A DNA stretch of 64,000 nucleotides from Notospermus geniculatus (GCA_002633025.1 NMRB01000057.1:124001-188000), one strand, 5' to 3'. Positions 25,501 to 40,500 are shown, numbered from the stretch's first letter. The notes: generated by a model from the letters alone, not told the origin. A program made the numbers and translations.

Positions 25501-28500
25501 CTACTTGAGATTTTTTCTCAAAAGTGCAGTGGTTCCCCACAAGTCAAATGACTCGGACTCTGTACTGTTAAAAGCATGAACATTCTCCAAATCTGAGAGT
25601 TTTGAGAATTCTCTCCAACAATATTCATACCAAGTTTTCAATGACGAGAATAAAGTTTAGTCAATGCTTTTACTCCAATTTTTCCCGGGTCCTCTATGCA
25701 TTGGTACCAACAGGAAATCGATTACAGCTATGAACTGGGTCATCAGGCCTATTATGATGGGAAAAGGAGAAAAGGCACTTTTGATGTGAAGTCTGATGTG
25801 GACTTTCTGTTGAAATTTCCTGCATTTACTTCCTACTAGATGTATCTCGGAAGTGAGTCCTTGATGCACTAGGCCAGCGTCATGTTTTATTAGAATTCTA
25901 AACCTGACACAGAGGAATTACATGCAGATTTTTTGTATGATACACAGAAATTACGTCTGATATATCGATTTGTTATCTGAGGAGCCTCCCGGTCTTTTGT
26001 CATCATGGAACACCGTGGTTCCACGTGACAAGATATATGTATATTGTGTTCTGATATGCTCAAATAGGCCACTGCGGTAGACATGCCTCCTGGCTAGAAC
26101 AATAGCAACTCGAATCACAGCTTAATTGGAACTTGCACGCAGAACAAACGGCAAATGTAACCCCTGGATCCTGGTAGTTGGTCGATACTTTCATTCTATT
26201 TTGTCCCGATTGCTTCATGATCTGGATCAGGTTAATGGAGAGTAATTACAGCCTATTATGAGGTCAGATCACTAGTCTCTTTAGTCATCTGTTCTGAGTA
26301 TATGAGCATTTTTTCCTTGCCGTTCAACTCGATATTTTGTAGACTGTGGTGTTGACAGCAATTTGGCTACTGCAAAAGTCCAGTGAACCTATTCCAATTT
26401 GAGATTTGTTTTGGTGAATTTTGCTATTTCTGCTTCTTTGACTGTTTGGATGTTGCATGTGGTTTGGATTGCAAGTTTCTCAAAGCTTTCTCATTCCTAC
26501 TGTGTGTGTGTGTCGAGGATTGTCATGAGTCTTTGTCAACGGGCTTATAAATCACACTACATAACCGTGCGGACATCCTGTGAACTAGTTCTGTGGGTTG
26601 ATGGTGTGGCACAAACTCTGTCTCCATTACCGACAAGTCTTCTGTCTTGTTTCCAGTTTACAAGGATCTCATGACCATGCAGCCATTCTGGTCAATCAAT
26701 CCTGTGGGTGAATGCTGTGGCACAAACCATTGTTCCATTACCTGCAAGTTTCATGAGATCGTCTGTCTCATGTCCTTCTCATCCCTCCCCACCTTGCCAT
26801 TGTCCCTCGTCCTCTACAGAGTGTTTCTTTCGTGTTTCAGATTACCTCAAACTCCTTCCCGAAGACTCTGAGGATCGAGTGGACACAGAAAGTAAGTTGA
26901 CTTCTTAACCATCAACTCCCACTTTTGTTCAACACTTCAAGAATTCTTCCCAAAGGTTATCGCCTTCTTACCTGTCTTGTTATCCTATTTGCAGAAGCCC
27001 TGAATGTGGTAACAACTGCTGCATCTCACTCAAATGAAGCCATGAAGAAGATTGTAAGTTTCTGATCACCAAGTCTTGTTTCTGTCCGTGCCAAGTGGTT
27101 TTCACAGGCCCTGTACAAAGGCTGTTGTCTGTCAGCACTTGATGTCTTGTTTTGAAGGCAAGAATGAAGATGACCCTGCAGAAACCACAAAGAAAGAGTG
27201 GGAGACACTTTTGCAGTGGAATTGTGCCTGGAGAGCTGGTTTACTTGAACCTTTCATTTTGGTGCTGAATCCTGATATATGCCACAGGTTTTCATCACGA
27301 GTGATGTTATGATACTGTGTTGAAGTGAGAGTGCATGATTGGTGCATTATAGCAGTGATGTTATCACACTGGTTTAGCGAGACTTGGCATTCAAGTGAAC
27401 CCATGCAAAAAAGCTCTGGAACAGAAATACTTAACCATATTTNACATTTGGGGACATCAATTTTGGGGACATTCATTAGCAGGAATTTGGGCGACACCTT
27501 ATAACGGTGTCGTTTTGGGGGAATCTAAAGGCCTGACCTGGCCCTCTCCTGCTTCTTCTCCTTTATCCTAGGGTCATTTTCCAGTGTCATTTTGGTGGCG
27601 CACTGGAATGCCAATCTCCACTGGTGTGTGGTGATGATGATGCTTTGAATTTGTCCTGCAGTCGTAAACCAGCAGCTTTCATTCCCGGTTGACTTGCTGC
27701 CATACCCTTCATTTGGCCTGAAAGGATCAAGTGATAAGCTGAAGGAGATGCTGCTTGAGTTCCCTGGGGAAGTGGCTGGAAGGACTAGAGTATGACCATC
27801 AATGTGAAACAATTCAAGACTGTATCACAAGAAGAAATGCTTTATGATGTCTTTGCATCATGATGAAATGGTATCTTTTGCCTCAACATGGTGCTTCTGG
27901 CTCGGGGTGGTCCATCGGTGATCATGCCAATGTGCTGATAGGACGGATATTTCCCTCAATACAGTTCTTATGTTTACTAGCAACAGGCCTGCTTAGCCTC
28001 AGAAGCTAACTTTGGATGATGATTCATCAGACTTCGTGAAAAATGCTACTATCCACAATTACCTCTGTTGTCAGGTTACACGAAGAAGCATTCACTGACA
28101 ACTGAAGACAGGTTCTACTCTGGCAAATGTACTGGAACCTTTTTTTTGCTCTTTCATGTTACAAACACCTAAAGCAGCTCCAGAGGTTCTTGCCATCAGT
28201 ACTTGCTGAGTGTTTCCCTTGTGTCTGGTCCAGCGGAAAGGCCAGGCATCAGCTCAGATTGCCGGGTCTCAGATTTATGTATCACAATGTTGGTTGATGA
28301 TACTTTGGCCCTGCTTATGGTTCCAATTCGGCTAAAATCCCATCAGTTCTTTAGCAAAATAATATGACTGGTGATCAGTCATACCATGTGGTGATTCAAA
28401 GCACTTATGGTACTCAATGTCAGGGAATTCAAGTCTTAAGGCTTGTTTCATGTCAGTTTCTTGCTCTTTGCCAGAGTTTCCACGGGCCTTACAAGCGAAT

Positions 28501-31500
28501 TGGTACTGATAACCAATGGTACTTTGCCCACTGAGCGCCAACTCATGAGAAAACTCATGTGGAGCACCTAGTTGAATGGCAAACTGGTTGATATCCTTGG
28601 TTGCCAAATTGTAGCCAAGGGGAGGCAGTTACCAAAGCCCTGCATTGTATGAAAAGTAGGAGATGTTGATGAACTCTTGGGATCAACACTTTGATAAAAA
28701 AACTCTACTTTCATATTGAAAGCTCCTCTTCAGCAGTGTTCCCAGTAAGTGGTTGCTGCCACCTGATAATTGGAAGGCCACTTCACGATAAATCAACCAC
28801 CAGCTCATATATCCCCTGAAGAAACATCAACAAACCCTGTCTTATTATCATGACTAAATCTAAACATGTTGAAAAAACACGAGAACCTTGCACACACTGT
28901 ATGATATGATGGTAATACTAGAGAACTCGTGTTTGAAGTTACGAATGATTGGAAGCAAAAAAAGCGTTGCACGCGTTCGGAATCGGAAGAAGTTGCAGAA
29001 AAGGATCTTTGAAGGTAAAAAGCAGACGGCAGGAAGCGCATGTTTGTTTTTACTCTTGACTCAGAACAGCTCATCAGCAGCAAGCAGATGGTTGCTATTT
29101 CATCGCAGGGCTAACCAACACCTGAGCTCTTGGCTGGGGTCTGGGGAAGCATGCGGCGAACAGAAAAAAACCTCATCCAAATGATAAATTCGGTAGCATT
29201 TTCTTTTTGGAGGATGCAGTTGGTTGTAGTCTGAGTTGGTTTCCTGCGTAAAGTATACAGCTATTGCCACCGGCGGTGTTTTGGCTCTGTTTATGCGATA
29301 TTCTTAGACCATGAAGCTGAGATCATGCTACTCGGCAAAACATTCTGATGAAGAAATGGCCTGCTGTGACCAAAGATTGCATGGTAAATGCGGATTGCAG
29401 AAGATGGGGAGCCTGGGCTGCAAATTGAGCGGACTCTGCCTGTCTAAAGCTACTGTTTTCATCAACTGGCAACTTTTAGAGCAAGATGCATCAACAAGGA
29501 TGACCTGAATGATCACAATCTGAGAAGGAGGGATGGATCCAGGGTGGTCCAAGGGGTGTGTGGACCTCTTGCTCACGGCAACCAACAAGAGCACCCCAGA
29601 CCCTCCTCAGCTGCCTGTGGCAACCATCCTCATACACCCCCTGCAAAAATCCTCCCTGGCTGGATCTGCTTCTGAAAAGATGTCTCTGATGTTCTTTCTT
29701 GAGATGATCTATCATGCTATGCAGCAGCAACATGTCAACATCCCAAAGCAATCTCTCAACTTACCTCTGTTTATACCTAGTGGTGATGTCTCCAGAAACA
29801 ATGAAGATGGTGCATACATGTATCTTGATGATAATCTGCACATCGGGTTACAATCTTTTAGAAAACAACAACCTGATACACGATGCACATGCATCAACAA
29901 AAGTATCTGATTGCACTTCGGAGATAGGAAAAATATTGACTAATCCGTTGCTAGGTGTCTCTGCCACGTTCTTCAGAAACGAATTGACAAGCAGCAGTTC
30001 GAAGAGAGGCTTCACTTGACTTTAGTCCTTTATTCTTCAATTCTACTCTGGACATGGCTTCAATTCTTTCAGTTAAGATGACTTGACTTTGTTCTAGAAT
30101 GTTGCTGCTTTTACCCCGAGACTGCACCGTTCGTTTCCTATGTTAAAGGGCCATGATATTGTCACTTTTGTCGCCAGCAGCACCACCGGCGGTGATTGCA
30201 TCATTCTCCATAGTTTTGCCTTTCCATTTGCCCCAGTGTTGGAGAATGTATGATTACAATATAATGCATACGTGATACCCTAGGAACAAATGAGGAACAA
30301 GAGTTTAAACAATTGTTACTAGAGCTCTTCTGATGCGGGTATGTTTTGTGTGGGAAAGAGAAGGAAGGAATATAGTGCCCCTTTAGGTGAAAATTCCTGC
30401 AACAAAGGAAGTCAGGTACCTCATGTTTTAAAGCCTCACAGTATTGAATTTCACGGTTTTTTGAAAGTGTTAGGAGATTGCAGGTAGAGGTCTCATAACC
30501 TCATGAAGGTCCCCAAAATGCTTGCATGATACGTACTTAAAAAATCAATGCCTCGCTTTCAGCACGGCATTGAAAAAACAGCAGGCAGAGCTCTCATGTA
30601 TCCACATAGAGCATAGTACATTTTACATTACACTAAAGCTGCGTTTACCAGACATCCGGAATGCGGTATAGGGACGCGGAATCCCCGGCGGAACGATATG
30701 TTGTATACGAAAATGCATTGCATTTTCCGCTTCCGCGTTCCGCAATCCGCATTCCGCGTGTCAGCTAAACGTAGCTTTACGTCGGAGGACGTAAGCACTT
30801 TCTGAATTCAATACAGTGCGGCTTTAAGGTCGAAACGTTTTCCATTCATCTCACTCTCTTCCCCACCCTCTTCCTGGCAGCAGACGTCACGTTATTTTCA
30901 TGATTTACCTGAGTTCTCAGCGATAGCATCCCCTCGGCAGCCTCCCCAACACCTCTCATTTCTTTGGCCACTTTACAACGATTCACGAAAGGTGCAAGAA
31001 TGGAACATGTTTTAGACAACAAGAGGATTTGTGTGGATTTACAACAGCAACTTTCCAGCAGTCGAATGCAACTTTGGAATATATCGTGAAATATAGTTGA
31101 ATTTTGCTCCGAATTATGCCTCTGTAGTGTGGGATTTTTCTAAACTTTGGATTTTTGCCACGACTTTTGGATACGGAAGGTGATTCACTTGCCCGGCTGA
31201 CACAATCTCCGTGTTTCTAGTACCCATTACACGTTGTATGCTTGTAGGTCAACGATACTACCGTACAGTTTTTATCCGCTAGGCCTATGTAGTTGAATTC
31301 ATCGATATTGGTCTGAGTATTGAGAGCAGTCATTTGAGGGGATACTTGAGTCTTAAATTTCTTTGCTGTGTTGATGTGGAGTTACGTATCAATAAGTCCA
31401 TAGCACCGTTCTTCGACCAACTTGCATTGCTTCCTTCAGCCATGTCAGTCTAGCTTTCAACAGTATAGACTACATATACATGTACCAACCATACCATGGT

Positions 31501-34500
31501 GTCTTCTGGGCTGCTGAAGAAGCCAGTCCTGACATGAGAGTCTGAAAAAAGACAGCTAGACTCAAATTGACTGAGAAATTGTGGGGATGCAGGGAAACTT
31601 GATCACCAATTTGGATCTTCTCATCTTTCAATTGGTGAAGTTTCATTCTTTTATGAATCTCTATGTTCACCAAATTGTGGTTTTTGTGTAACTTGTTTTT
31701 CATTCCCATGGATTAAGGAAGTCTTCCTTCTTGTCCATTCAAAACAATAAAGAACATCTCAGAGGGGGGTGGCCCTGGGAATTAAAATTTTATTCAGGCC
31801 CGCTAATTGTTGGCATTTTTGTTCATCAGTTGAGTTATTTTTGTCTCAGAATTTGACAGGAAGTAACTACAGTGATTTCCATAATCAAACATCGTGACAT
31901 TAAAAAAATTGTCAAAATGCCCCACATTCCTCAAGTTTTCATGATGCAGTGACCCATATGAACTTTTTCATATTCTTGATTTAATTGAAAGGTGCTGAAT
32001 CCCTTCTCAAAAGATGAGGAAGTGATCTTATCCAGGTGCCTGGGACATCATTAGTAAGCCTACTTGGGAAATTTTGGTCACTCGCCTTATTGGCTCGTGC
32101 CCTGGGATTTGGCCCACATCCCGCTTCTCTGATAGCTCACTTAGAGGTGATCAGATCTCACTGAAATATCAATATGTGCACTACCAGCTTCTGTCTTTGA
32201 AATACTGTAGAATGCAGTAGAATTTTCATGATGACAAATTGAGTAACATCATCAAGCACAAATTGAATATGACGGTGTTGTTCTGATATTATCTGATTAT
32301 CAAACCATTCTCTAAGGATTAATCAAGTGATATTTTGATCTAATGCAACAAAGTTCTCACATAGGTTTATATAGGAGCCACTGATTCAGTGAACTGGCCA
32401 ACCTCAGCAATCTAAACAACATCACAAGGTGCAAAGTGTTGGATGACCCTGTGGGAACTTTTGATATCGCGATTATGGAATTTTTCACTTCATTGTATAT
32501 GAGTTCATAGAACCAGGATGATAAACTCAAAGATATTTACTGATATTTATGGGACAATTCGGAAAAAATATTCTGGTAAGTTATAAATGGTCGTCTGACT
32601 GTTATACCACTGCCAAACCTGTATTCCTTCATTAATTGGACCCTGCCCCTAAGCAGAATTTGGCAGTGTCAAGAATCGGGTCCTCTTAGCATCACTCCCA
32701 AGCTTCCAACTTCTACATGTGAGCTTGGACTCCCACGCTCATATTGTGCGTGCCAGGTGGCTTGAGAGCTATGATGAGAGGATCTGATGTCATGAGGATG
32801 AAAATTTTAAGCCTGCAGCGCATGTCACCACTTTCGTTGCGAATACAGGCAATTTTTGTGGTCGCCACAAAAATGGCCAAGTGTGCTGTGGCCGGCAATG
32901 ACCACTCACCACGGAAATTCTGTGGTGACCATGAGTTGCCACAAGTTGCTGAATCAAACCGGTTTGATTTCTCACCACGAAAATTGCTCGTGGTTGCTAG
33001 TTGTGGTGATGCGTGGCCATCAGCAGCACACGAGACCACTGAGTGGTGATGTCTGCTGTAAACCGGCAACCGCCACAAAAATTGCCGACCACGAAAATTG
33101 CCTGTACGAGCAACAAAAGGATAACGTGTGCTGCTAACTTTAGAGGCCATAAGTTCCCAAGTCTTTAATGAACCATAATACCTCAGACTGCCAAAGGGCG
33201 TGGCAACATTGCATCTCAGTTGCAGCTTTAAATCTCCAAGTCTGATCAGGTGCAGATGAGATGCATTAGCTTGAAAAAGAGCGAACGTGCGGTTCGTACC
33301 TTTGGCCTTGATCTGATGAGTTCAGTTTTCAAAGATACAATGATACCAACCACCTGTATGTATGTGTTCGTTGTTTGAAGCAAAATCACTTCCATGAAGG
33401 ATTCACGAGTTGCGCCAGGGATGCTCCCTGTTTATCATTCAGATCAGCTGATTGTGTCCTGCTCTCAGTTTGAAGAAGGCGATTCATGTTTTTCTGATTG
33501 CCAAGAAATGTAGGTGTCATGACTTCCTGGTAGACACCGCACCATTTCCTTTTAGCGTACCTGTTCAAACAAAGGTTAAGTTGAGAAAAAATGAAAAAGA
33601 ATGAACCATTGTTTCTGTTCTCGACTGTGTCGACTGTCTTTGTCCTTTTATGGTCCATTTATGTGCCCTGTGCCTCTCAAATGGTTGTCCAGCCTGATAG
33701 TGATACTTTGGCAAGTCCATGTGCTGAATTTTTAGTGCCTGGACCACAACACTATCTTCTGTCAAATCTTTCTTGCATGGTGTAGATTTGAAAAACATTT
33801 GAAGAAAGTTTGCTCCTGTCAACCATCTGAAGAATGTTTCTTCAAATTCTTTCCAATTCATTTCCATCGCTCTCAGAAAACTTGACAGAAGATACTGTCT
33901 GCAGAATCCGTGGGGCAGAGGCCAGCATCATGTATCTGAAGTGGGCGACACCACCATTGACACTGTGGTTGCATCTTGATCATCCTGAGACTCAGGTCAT
34001 TTCACTCGGCTATTGCCTCCGAAGAGGTGCGACGTAGGAGATGCGTCTGAATGATCCTGTTTTGAAAAGATGCATCTTGATGTTTCATGGACCAGAATTC
34101 CAGTCTGTGGTAGTGAATGGTTAAAAATCAGGAGAGAAGATTATTTTTGAAAGCTACAGTCATCGCTCTGCTTGGTTCCTTTCCAATTTCATTTCTTTTG
34201 CATGCGTTGAAGCGGTAGTCATGGTTGTAAGGTGTTTACATGAGGTGAGTGCACTGCTGGAACGATTCCACGGGCTGTCTCTTGCATCAAACCATTCATT
34301 GAGCACGGCAAGGTGGTTTTTGGTTGCCGAACAGCTCGTTTTCCAACAGGTGGGAGGGCAAACTGAGAGTTTTATGTGAGAGCTATTATAAGCTTGTGTA
34401 AAAACGTTGCTGAGGAAAGAAAAGATGAACATGACTTATGTCTAGCAAATGGAGATGGGAGGTTGTTGTGTGCAGTGAGCTTTCTTGGCCAAGGAGTCAA

Positions 34501-37500
34501 CACCTCATCTATTGCTCAAAATTTTGTATCCAAAGTTCTGACTTGTGTTTGTTATCAGAAGTTCTATCTTTGAGCAAGAAGAGTCTTGCAAAGTGAAAAC
34601 CCATTCACAGCTGTCAATATATCAATCAAAGAAGCCAAAATATTTGACTTTTCTTCAATTTACAGGGAAGAGTGGCTTGGCGTACATGGACAGTAATGAG
34701 CAGTAGAATTTCCCAGTATCTCTGGATTTCAGACAGAATTCCCCATGCTTGTCTCTTTCAACTCAAGGAACCCATGAAATTAACAAATAAAATGTCTTCT
34801 TCATCTTAGGAGGCACGGTGTGACATTCATAAACAGTGCTGCCAAAAGAAGAGAGNTGGGTACATCACTTTGCCAAACGAACGAATCGAGATCGAACACC
34901 AGAACGCGACAAAAACCACCGTATTGTTGACGAAGGTGATCCTAAAAGTCCCCCGCGAAGTAAAGCTTTGAAACAGAAACAAAAATCGGAGGATTCTGGG
35001 ACGGCGGCAAGAGCTGAGGGAACAAAACAGCGATCAAAATCGCTGACTCATGTTTTTAATCGAAAAGTCAATGATGACAAACATCATAAAACAGTTCGGG
35101 ATAAGCCCCAAGATTCTTGTGATATAAAAAGTGTAAATACTAGCTGTGATTCAGATAACGGTGCCATGGACCTGGATAACGAGACGACCCCTGTTGCTAC
35201 GACAAATACGTACGATTTTAATGTCTCTGTCGACCACGTCTACGATGATGTTTACGTTGGGGATGTCGACGATGACGAGACAGATGACGGGACTTTAACG
35301 AAAAAGAAATCGATGAGATTATTAAAAGAATGGGGTCTGGACGTCAAAGTCCCGACGGACGACGATGACGAAATCGTTGCAGAAAAGGCAGAGACTTTGA
35401 AAAGGAATAGATTAGATGCGGTTGCTAATGATGATGCAGAGGATTTCTCAACGCACGAGTACAGCTCGTTTGAGGATGAATCGTTCGATTCCGATTCGGA
35501 CAGTGATACCAGTGATCTCAATAATGTGTCAGCGAATACGTCGGCGATGCAGGTAGAGTTGCGTTCATGAGCTACAAAGTTTAAGGACACTTCGGCTAAT
35601 AAGGGCTTCAAGGTTGTGAACCCTTTCTGAAGCCTTTGTTAAAAACTGGTGTAGAACTTGGCAGTCCATTGAATTCAGCTTTCAACCAAACTCTCACTAA
35701 AAGTTGATGAGTTTTATGTACCGTAACTATCAACTCTGCTCTCAGTTCCACCCAGTCTTCGATACAATACAATTATCTCCATTATGAAGTATTGCGAATC
35801 AAACATTTCACAGTCGAAAAGCAAGTCAAAGTTGAAAAGACAAAATGAAACTCTGAGTGACAATGATATCTCAGCTAAATCTTCATTTCATGCATGTTTA
35901 ATTACTCTGTCATTTGACTCTAATTGGGAAATCCAAATCTGTATTTCAGCAAGTTCTTCAAGACATGGCTGATGAAAGTGCCAACATGACACCATTACAC
36001 AGAAAAGCTCATGAGCTATTAATTACGGAGCGTGCCTATGTGAAGAAGTTAAAGCTAATTGATCAGGTACGACGCTTGAAGCATGTGTTGGAGTCCGGCC
36101 GGAATCTTATGGCACAGCCTTGCTTCGCCTCATAAAGGATGTGCATTACGTCCTATTGGTTGGCCTCCTGAGATGGGTATTAAAATCATGGGTTTGATTG
36201 TGACACTTGTGTCAATTTCGTCAAACAACATGAGAACTGCTTTAATCACTGATGATGTTATAAGATTCCATCCATCAGCCGCTTGTCAAGCAGTCTCAGA
36301 AGGCCGATGGTGCAATAGTCAGAGGGTCGAAGAGGCCGCAGATTTTAATGCTTGGCCGAGGCACCACTCTGTACTCTCAACTGGTCTAAAAGAATCAAGT
36401 GATGAGCTAGCTCTTCTTTGAGTTCACCGGAAAGGTTTATGGAGAGGCTAGGAATAATGTGAAGTGCATCCATACTGTCATTTATACTCTCTAGTAGACC
36501 CCGGTTGGGGTCGAAAATTTGCTAAGTCCTGGAAGTTGACTTCTTGATATTTACCATCTAGTAGACGTAGAGCATAAAAGCCTCAGATTACATATTGTCA
36601 TCATATTGGTGAAGTTCTTCTTGTCCGTAGTGGGTGAGACCATGGCATCTTAAGAGTTCTTGCATCATGCTGGTTTCCAGCTCCCGGTCTGTGATATCCA
36701 TTGTGTCCTTTTTCAGACATTCCAGTTTAAAATCGACATGGAAAACAAGAAAAACAACATGTTTCCTGACGAAGTCATCAACCAGATGTTCGCCAACATC
36801 AAGAGTATATTTCAACTCCATGATGCACATTTGTTGCCGAAGTTGGAGGAGAGAATGAAGAATTGGTGAGTTACAAAATTCAATCCAGATCACGTGTTTA
36901 GGAAGTCCAAGTTCATTTGCTCAATCTAGCGATGGGGACCAAAAGATGGCCTGAATTTTCAGGATGTTAATTGAGAGGAATCCCTGTGTACACACTTTTA
37001 TCTGGTCATTCAATCCTACAGTGGGTTCATGTCTGTTTTCAGGGACTCTGTGGAGAAGATCGGCGACATCCTTTGCACGTTTGCCCCCTTCTTGAAGATG
37101 TATTCGGAATACGTAAAGAATTACGACACTGGTACAACGCTGCTGTCGAACTGGTATCAGAAATGTCCAAAGTTCAAAGCTCTCATCGATGAATTGCAGA
37201 GTCTTCCAGAGTGTGGTCACTTGGCACTCCAGCATCACATGTTGGAACCGATACAGCGAGTGCCACGTTATGAGCTGCTACTCAAAGGTAAGGTTTCCCT
37301 AAGGCTTGTTTCCATTTCAGCAATTCCCACGCTTGCCGTGCCATTTCCACAAGCCTGTGTCCACAATTGCAATATCTGTCAGCTCTCTATCTGTCGTATT
37401 GCATCAAAGAATGAACTCCATACCTGTGAAAACTTTGGAGGAGGCATTTTAAGGTTGCTGTAGTCGGTTCTCTCCATGCTGTGCGATTTGTGGACTGCTT

Positions 37501-40500
37501 GGGGTGTGGACCTTGTCACCAAGAAAGTAGGCCTACTTGAGATTTTCACTCAAAGTGCACTGGTTCCCCACAAGTCAAAGGACTCGGACTCTGTACTCTT
37601 GCAAGCATGAACATTCTCCAAATGTGAGAGTTTTGAGAATTGTCTCCAACAATATTCATACCAAGTCTTTGATGATGAGAATAAAGTTTAGCCAATGCTT
37701 TTACTCCAGTTTTTCTCGGGTCCTCTATGCATTGGTACCAACAGGAAATCTACAGCTATGAACTGGGTCATCAGGCCTATTATGATGGGAAAAGGAGAAA
37801 AGGCACTTTTGATGTGAAGTCTGATGTGGACTTTCTGTTGAAATTTCCTGCATTTACTTCCTACTAGATGTGTCTCGGAAGTGAGTCCTTGATGCACTAG
37901 GCCAGCGTCATGTTTTATTAGAATTCTAAACCTGACACAGAGGAATTACATGCAGATTTTTTGTATGATACACAGAAATTATGTCTGATATATCGATTTG
38001 TTATCTGAGGAGCCTCCCGGTCTTTTGTCATCATGGAACACTGTGGTTCCATGTGACAAGATATGTATATTGTGTTCTGATATGCTCAAATAGGCCACTG
38101 CGGTAGACATGCCTCCTGGCTAGAACAATAGCAACTCGAATCACAGCTTAATTGGAACTTGCACGCAGAACAAACGGCAAATGTAACCCCTGGATCCTGG
38201 TAGTTGGTCGATACTTTCATTCTATTTTGTCCCGATTGCTTCATGATCTGGATCAGGTTAATGGAGAGTAATTACAGCCTATTATGAGGTCAGATCACTA
38301 GTCTCTTTAGTCATCTGTTCTGAGTATATGAGCATTTTTTCCTTGCCGTTCAACTCGATATTTTGTAGACTGTGGTGTTGACAGCAATTTGGCTACTGCA
38401 AAAGTCCAGTGAACCTATTCCAATTTGAGATTTGTTTTGGTGAATTTTGCTATTTCTGCTTCTTTGACTGTTTGGATGTTGCATATGTGGTTTGGATTGC
38501 AAGTTTCTCAAAGCTTTCTCATTCCTACTATGTGTGTGTGTCGAGGATTGTCAACGGGCTTATAAATCACGCTACATAACCGTGCGGACATCCTGTGAAC
38601 TGGTTCTGTGGGTTGATGGTGTGGCACAAACTCTGTCTCCATTACCGACAAGTCTTCTGTCTTGTTTCCAGTTTACATGGATCTCATGACCATGCAGCCA
38701 TTCTGGTCAATCAATCCTGTGGGTGAATGCTGTGGCACAAACCATTGTTCCATTACCTGCAAGTTTCATGAGATCGTCTGTCTCATGTCCTTCTCATCCC
38801 TCCCCACCTTGCCATTGTCCCTCGTCCTCTACAGAGTGTTTCTTTTGTGTTTCAGATTACCTCAAACTCCTTCCCGAAGACTCTGAGGATCGAGTGGACA
38901 CAGAAAGTAAGTTGACTTCTTAACCATCAACTCCCACTTTTGTTCAACACTTCAAGAATTCTTCCCAAAGGTTATCGCCTTCTTACCTGTCTTGTTCTCC
39001 TATTTGCAGAAGCCCTGAATGTGGTAACAACTGCTGCATCTCACTCAAATGAAGCCATGAAGAAGATTGTAAGTTTCTGATCACCAAGTCTTGTTTCTGT
39101 CCATGCCAAGTGCTTTTCACAGGCCCCTGCACAAAGGCTGTTGTCTGCCAGCAGTTGATTTCTTGTTCTGAAGGCAAGAATGAAGATGACCCTGCAGAAA
39201 CCACAAAGAAAGAGTGGGACACTGTTCCAGTGGTATTGTACCTTGAGAGCTGGTGTTTGTCTTGAACCTTTCACCGTTTTGCTGCTGAATCCTGATATAC
39301 ACCACGTGTTTTCCTCATGATACTGTTTTGAATTGAGAGTGCATGACTGGTGCGTTACAGCAGTGATGTTATCACACTGGTTTAGCGAGACTTGGCATTC
39401 AAGTGAACCCATGCAAAAAAGCTCTGGAACAGAAATACTTAACCATATTTTCAATATTCTTCTTGATTTATTTTGAAAATTTCATAATTCCAGGACAAGT
39501 TCAGGAAAGTTCTTGACGTCCACGACAAGATTGGCGGCTCTATCCCAGATCTTGTTAGCCCCACCCGTGAGTTAGTCAAAGAAGGCAAGGTGATGAAGGT
39601 CTCGCGGCGAAAAGGTGCCCTCCTGGAGCGTCATCTATTCTTGGTTAGTGGCCTTATGCAGTTGTGTTTGATACAAAAGATACCATCTATTGAGTTTACC
39701 ATTTTATGCACGAACGAATACTTTGAGGCTGCAAAATCTCTTGGGATAGGCCTACATCGAAGATTATCAGGCAGGAGCCTTCTGTCTTGTGCTTGAACTT
39801 CAGAGACTGAAGGCTAGCTTCTGAAACATACTTGAAAGACTACTAGGCAGCAGCTGTCTTGAGCTTGATCTTTAGTGGCTGAAAGCCCTCAATGTGTGTT
39901 CTTCTCTTTCAGTTCAATGATCTTCTCCTGGTCTGCTGTGAGCAAGGCATCAACTTGATACGTCCGTCGTACAGCGTGCGGGATAAGCTTAGCATTGATG
40001 GCATGAAGGTGGGTTGAGGGATGCCTGCATGCTTGAAGTGTCAGATACCATCTTAGTTTCATAAACCATTTGTTTATATGTTAGTCAACACACTTATACT
40101 AGCACCTTGTTAAATACAACTTGGATTGGGCCTAAATACAGCTTGAATCTGGCAGTTATAAGGGATGCAGTCAGTGATATCTCCTCTATTGGTGGAAAAT
40201 ACTCTGAAAGTGGTTGTGAACTGTGTAAATTGTAATTGTCTTGGAATTTGGATTGGACTGCTGGCAGCAAAAACAGCCTCTAGTGACTACGCACAAAGGT
40301 GGATGGGCAACTAACACTTGCCTCAGCCTTGTAGACCCTACATCTATTGCTTTGTGTTCTGTAATAACTGATGAATAAACCACCATACAATAAACTTGTG
40401 AACTCAACAATAATGTTGATATCTTCTACCTGTCCTTCTGACACACAAATGATCAGAAAGCTTTGATTTCATAGGTTGATCCTCCTGGTAAAGGACGAGA

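Larger units (their letters stand above)
13244..27442. repeat. Large direct duplication, copy A (~14.2 kb)
   Basis: From 'acctggccctctcctgc' to 'aaccatattt' this segment matches 27,536-39,450 throughout, with a few percent differences. It holds FGD exons from 20,205 to 27,053 and long flanking introns. Base 27,443, immediately after the homology ends, is a single N. Copy A contains 2,472 bp (20,112-22,583) missing from copy B, and lacks the inserted element that copy B has at 30,432-30,823. Confidence 0.95.
27536..39450. repeat. Large direct duplication, copy B (~11.9 kb)
   Basis: It matches copy A (13,244-27,442) from 'acctggccct' to 'aaccatattt' and then continues into unique FGD sequence. 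Differences are scattered substitutions and small indels, a 2,472-bp absence marked by one N at 34,856, and a TTAA-flanked insertion at 30,432-30,823. Confidence 0.95.
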
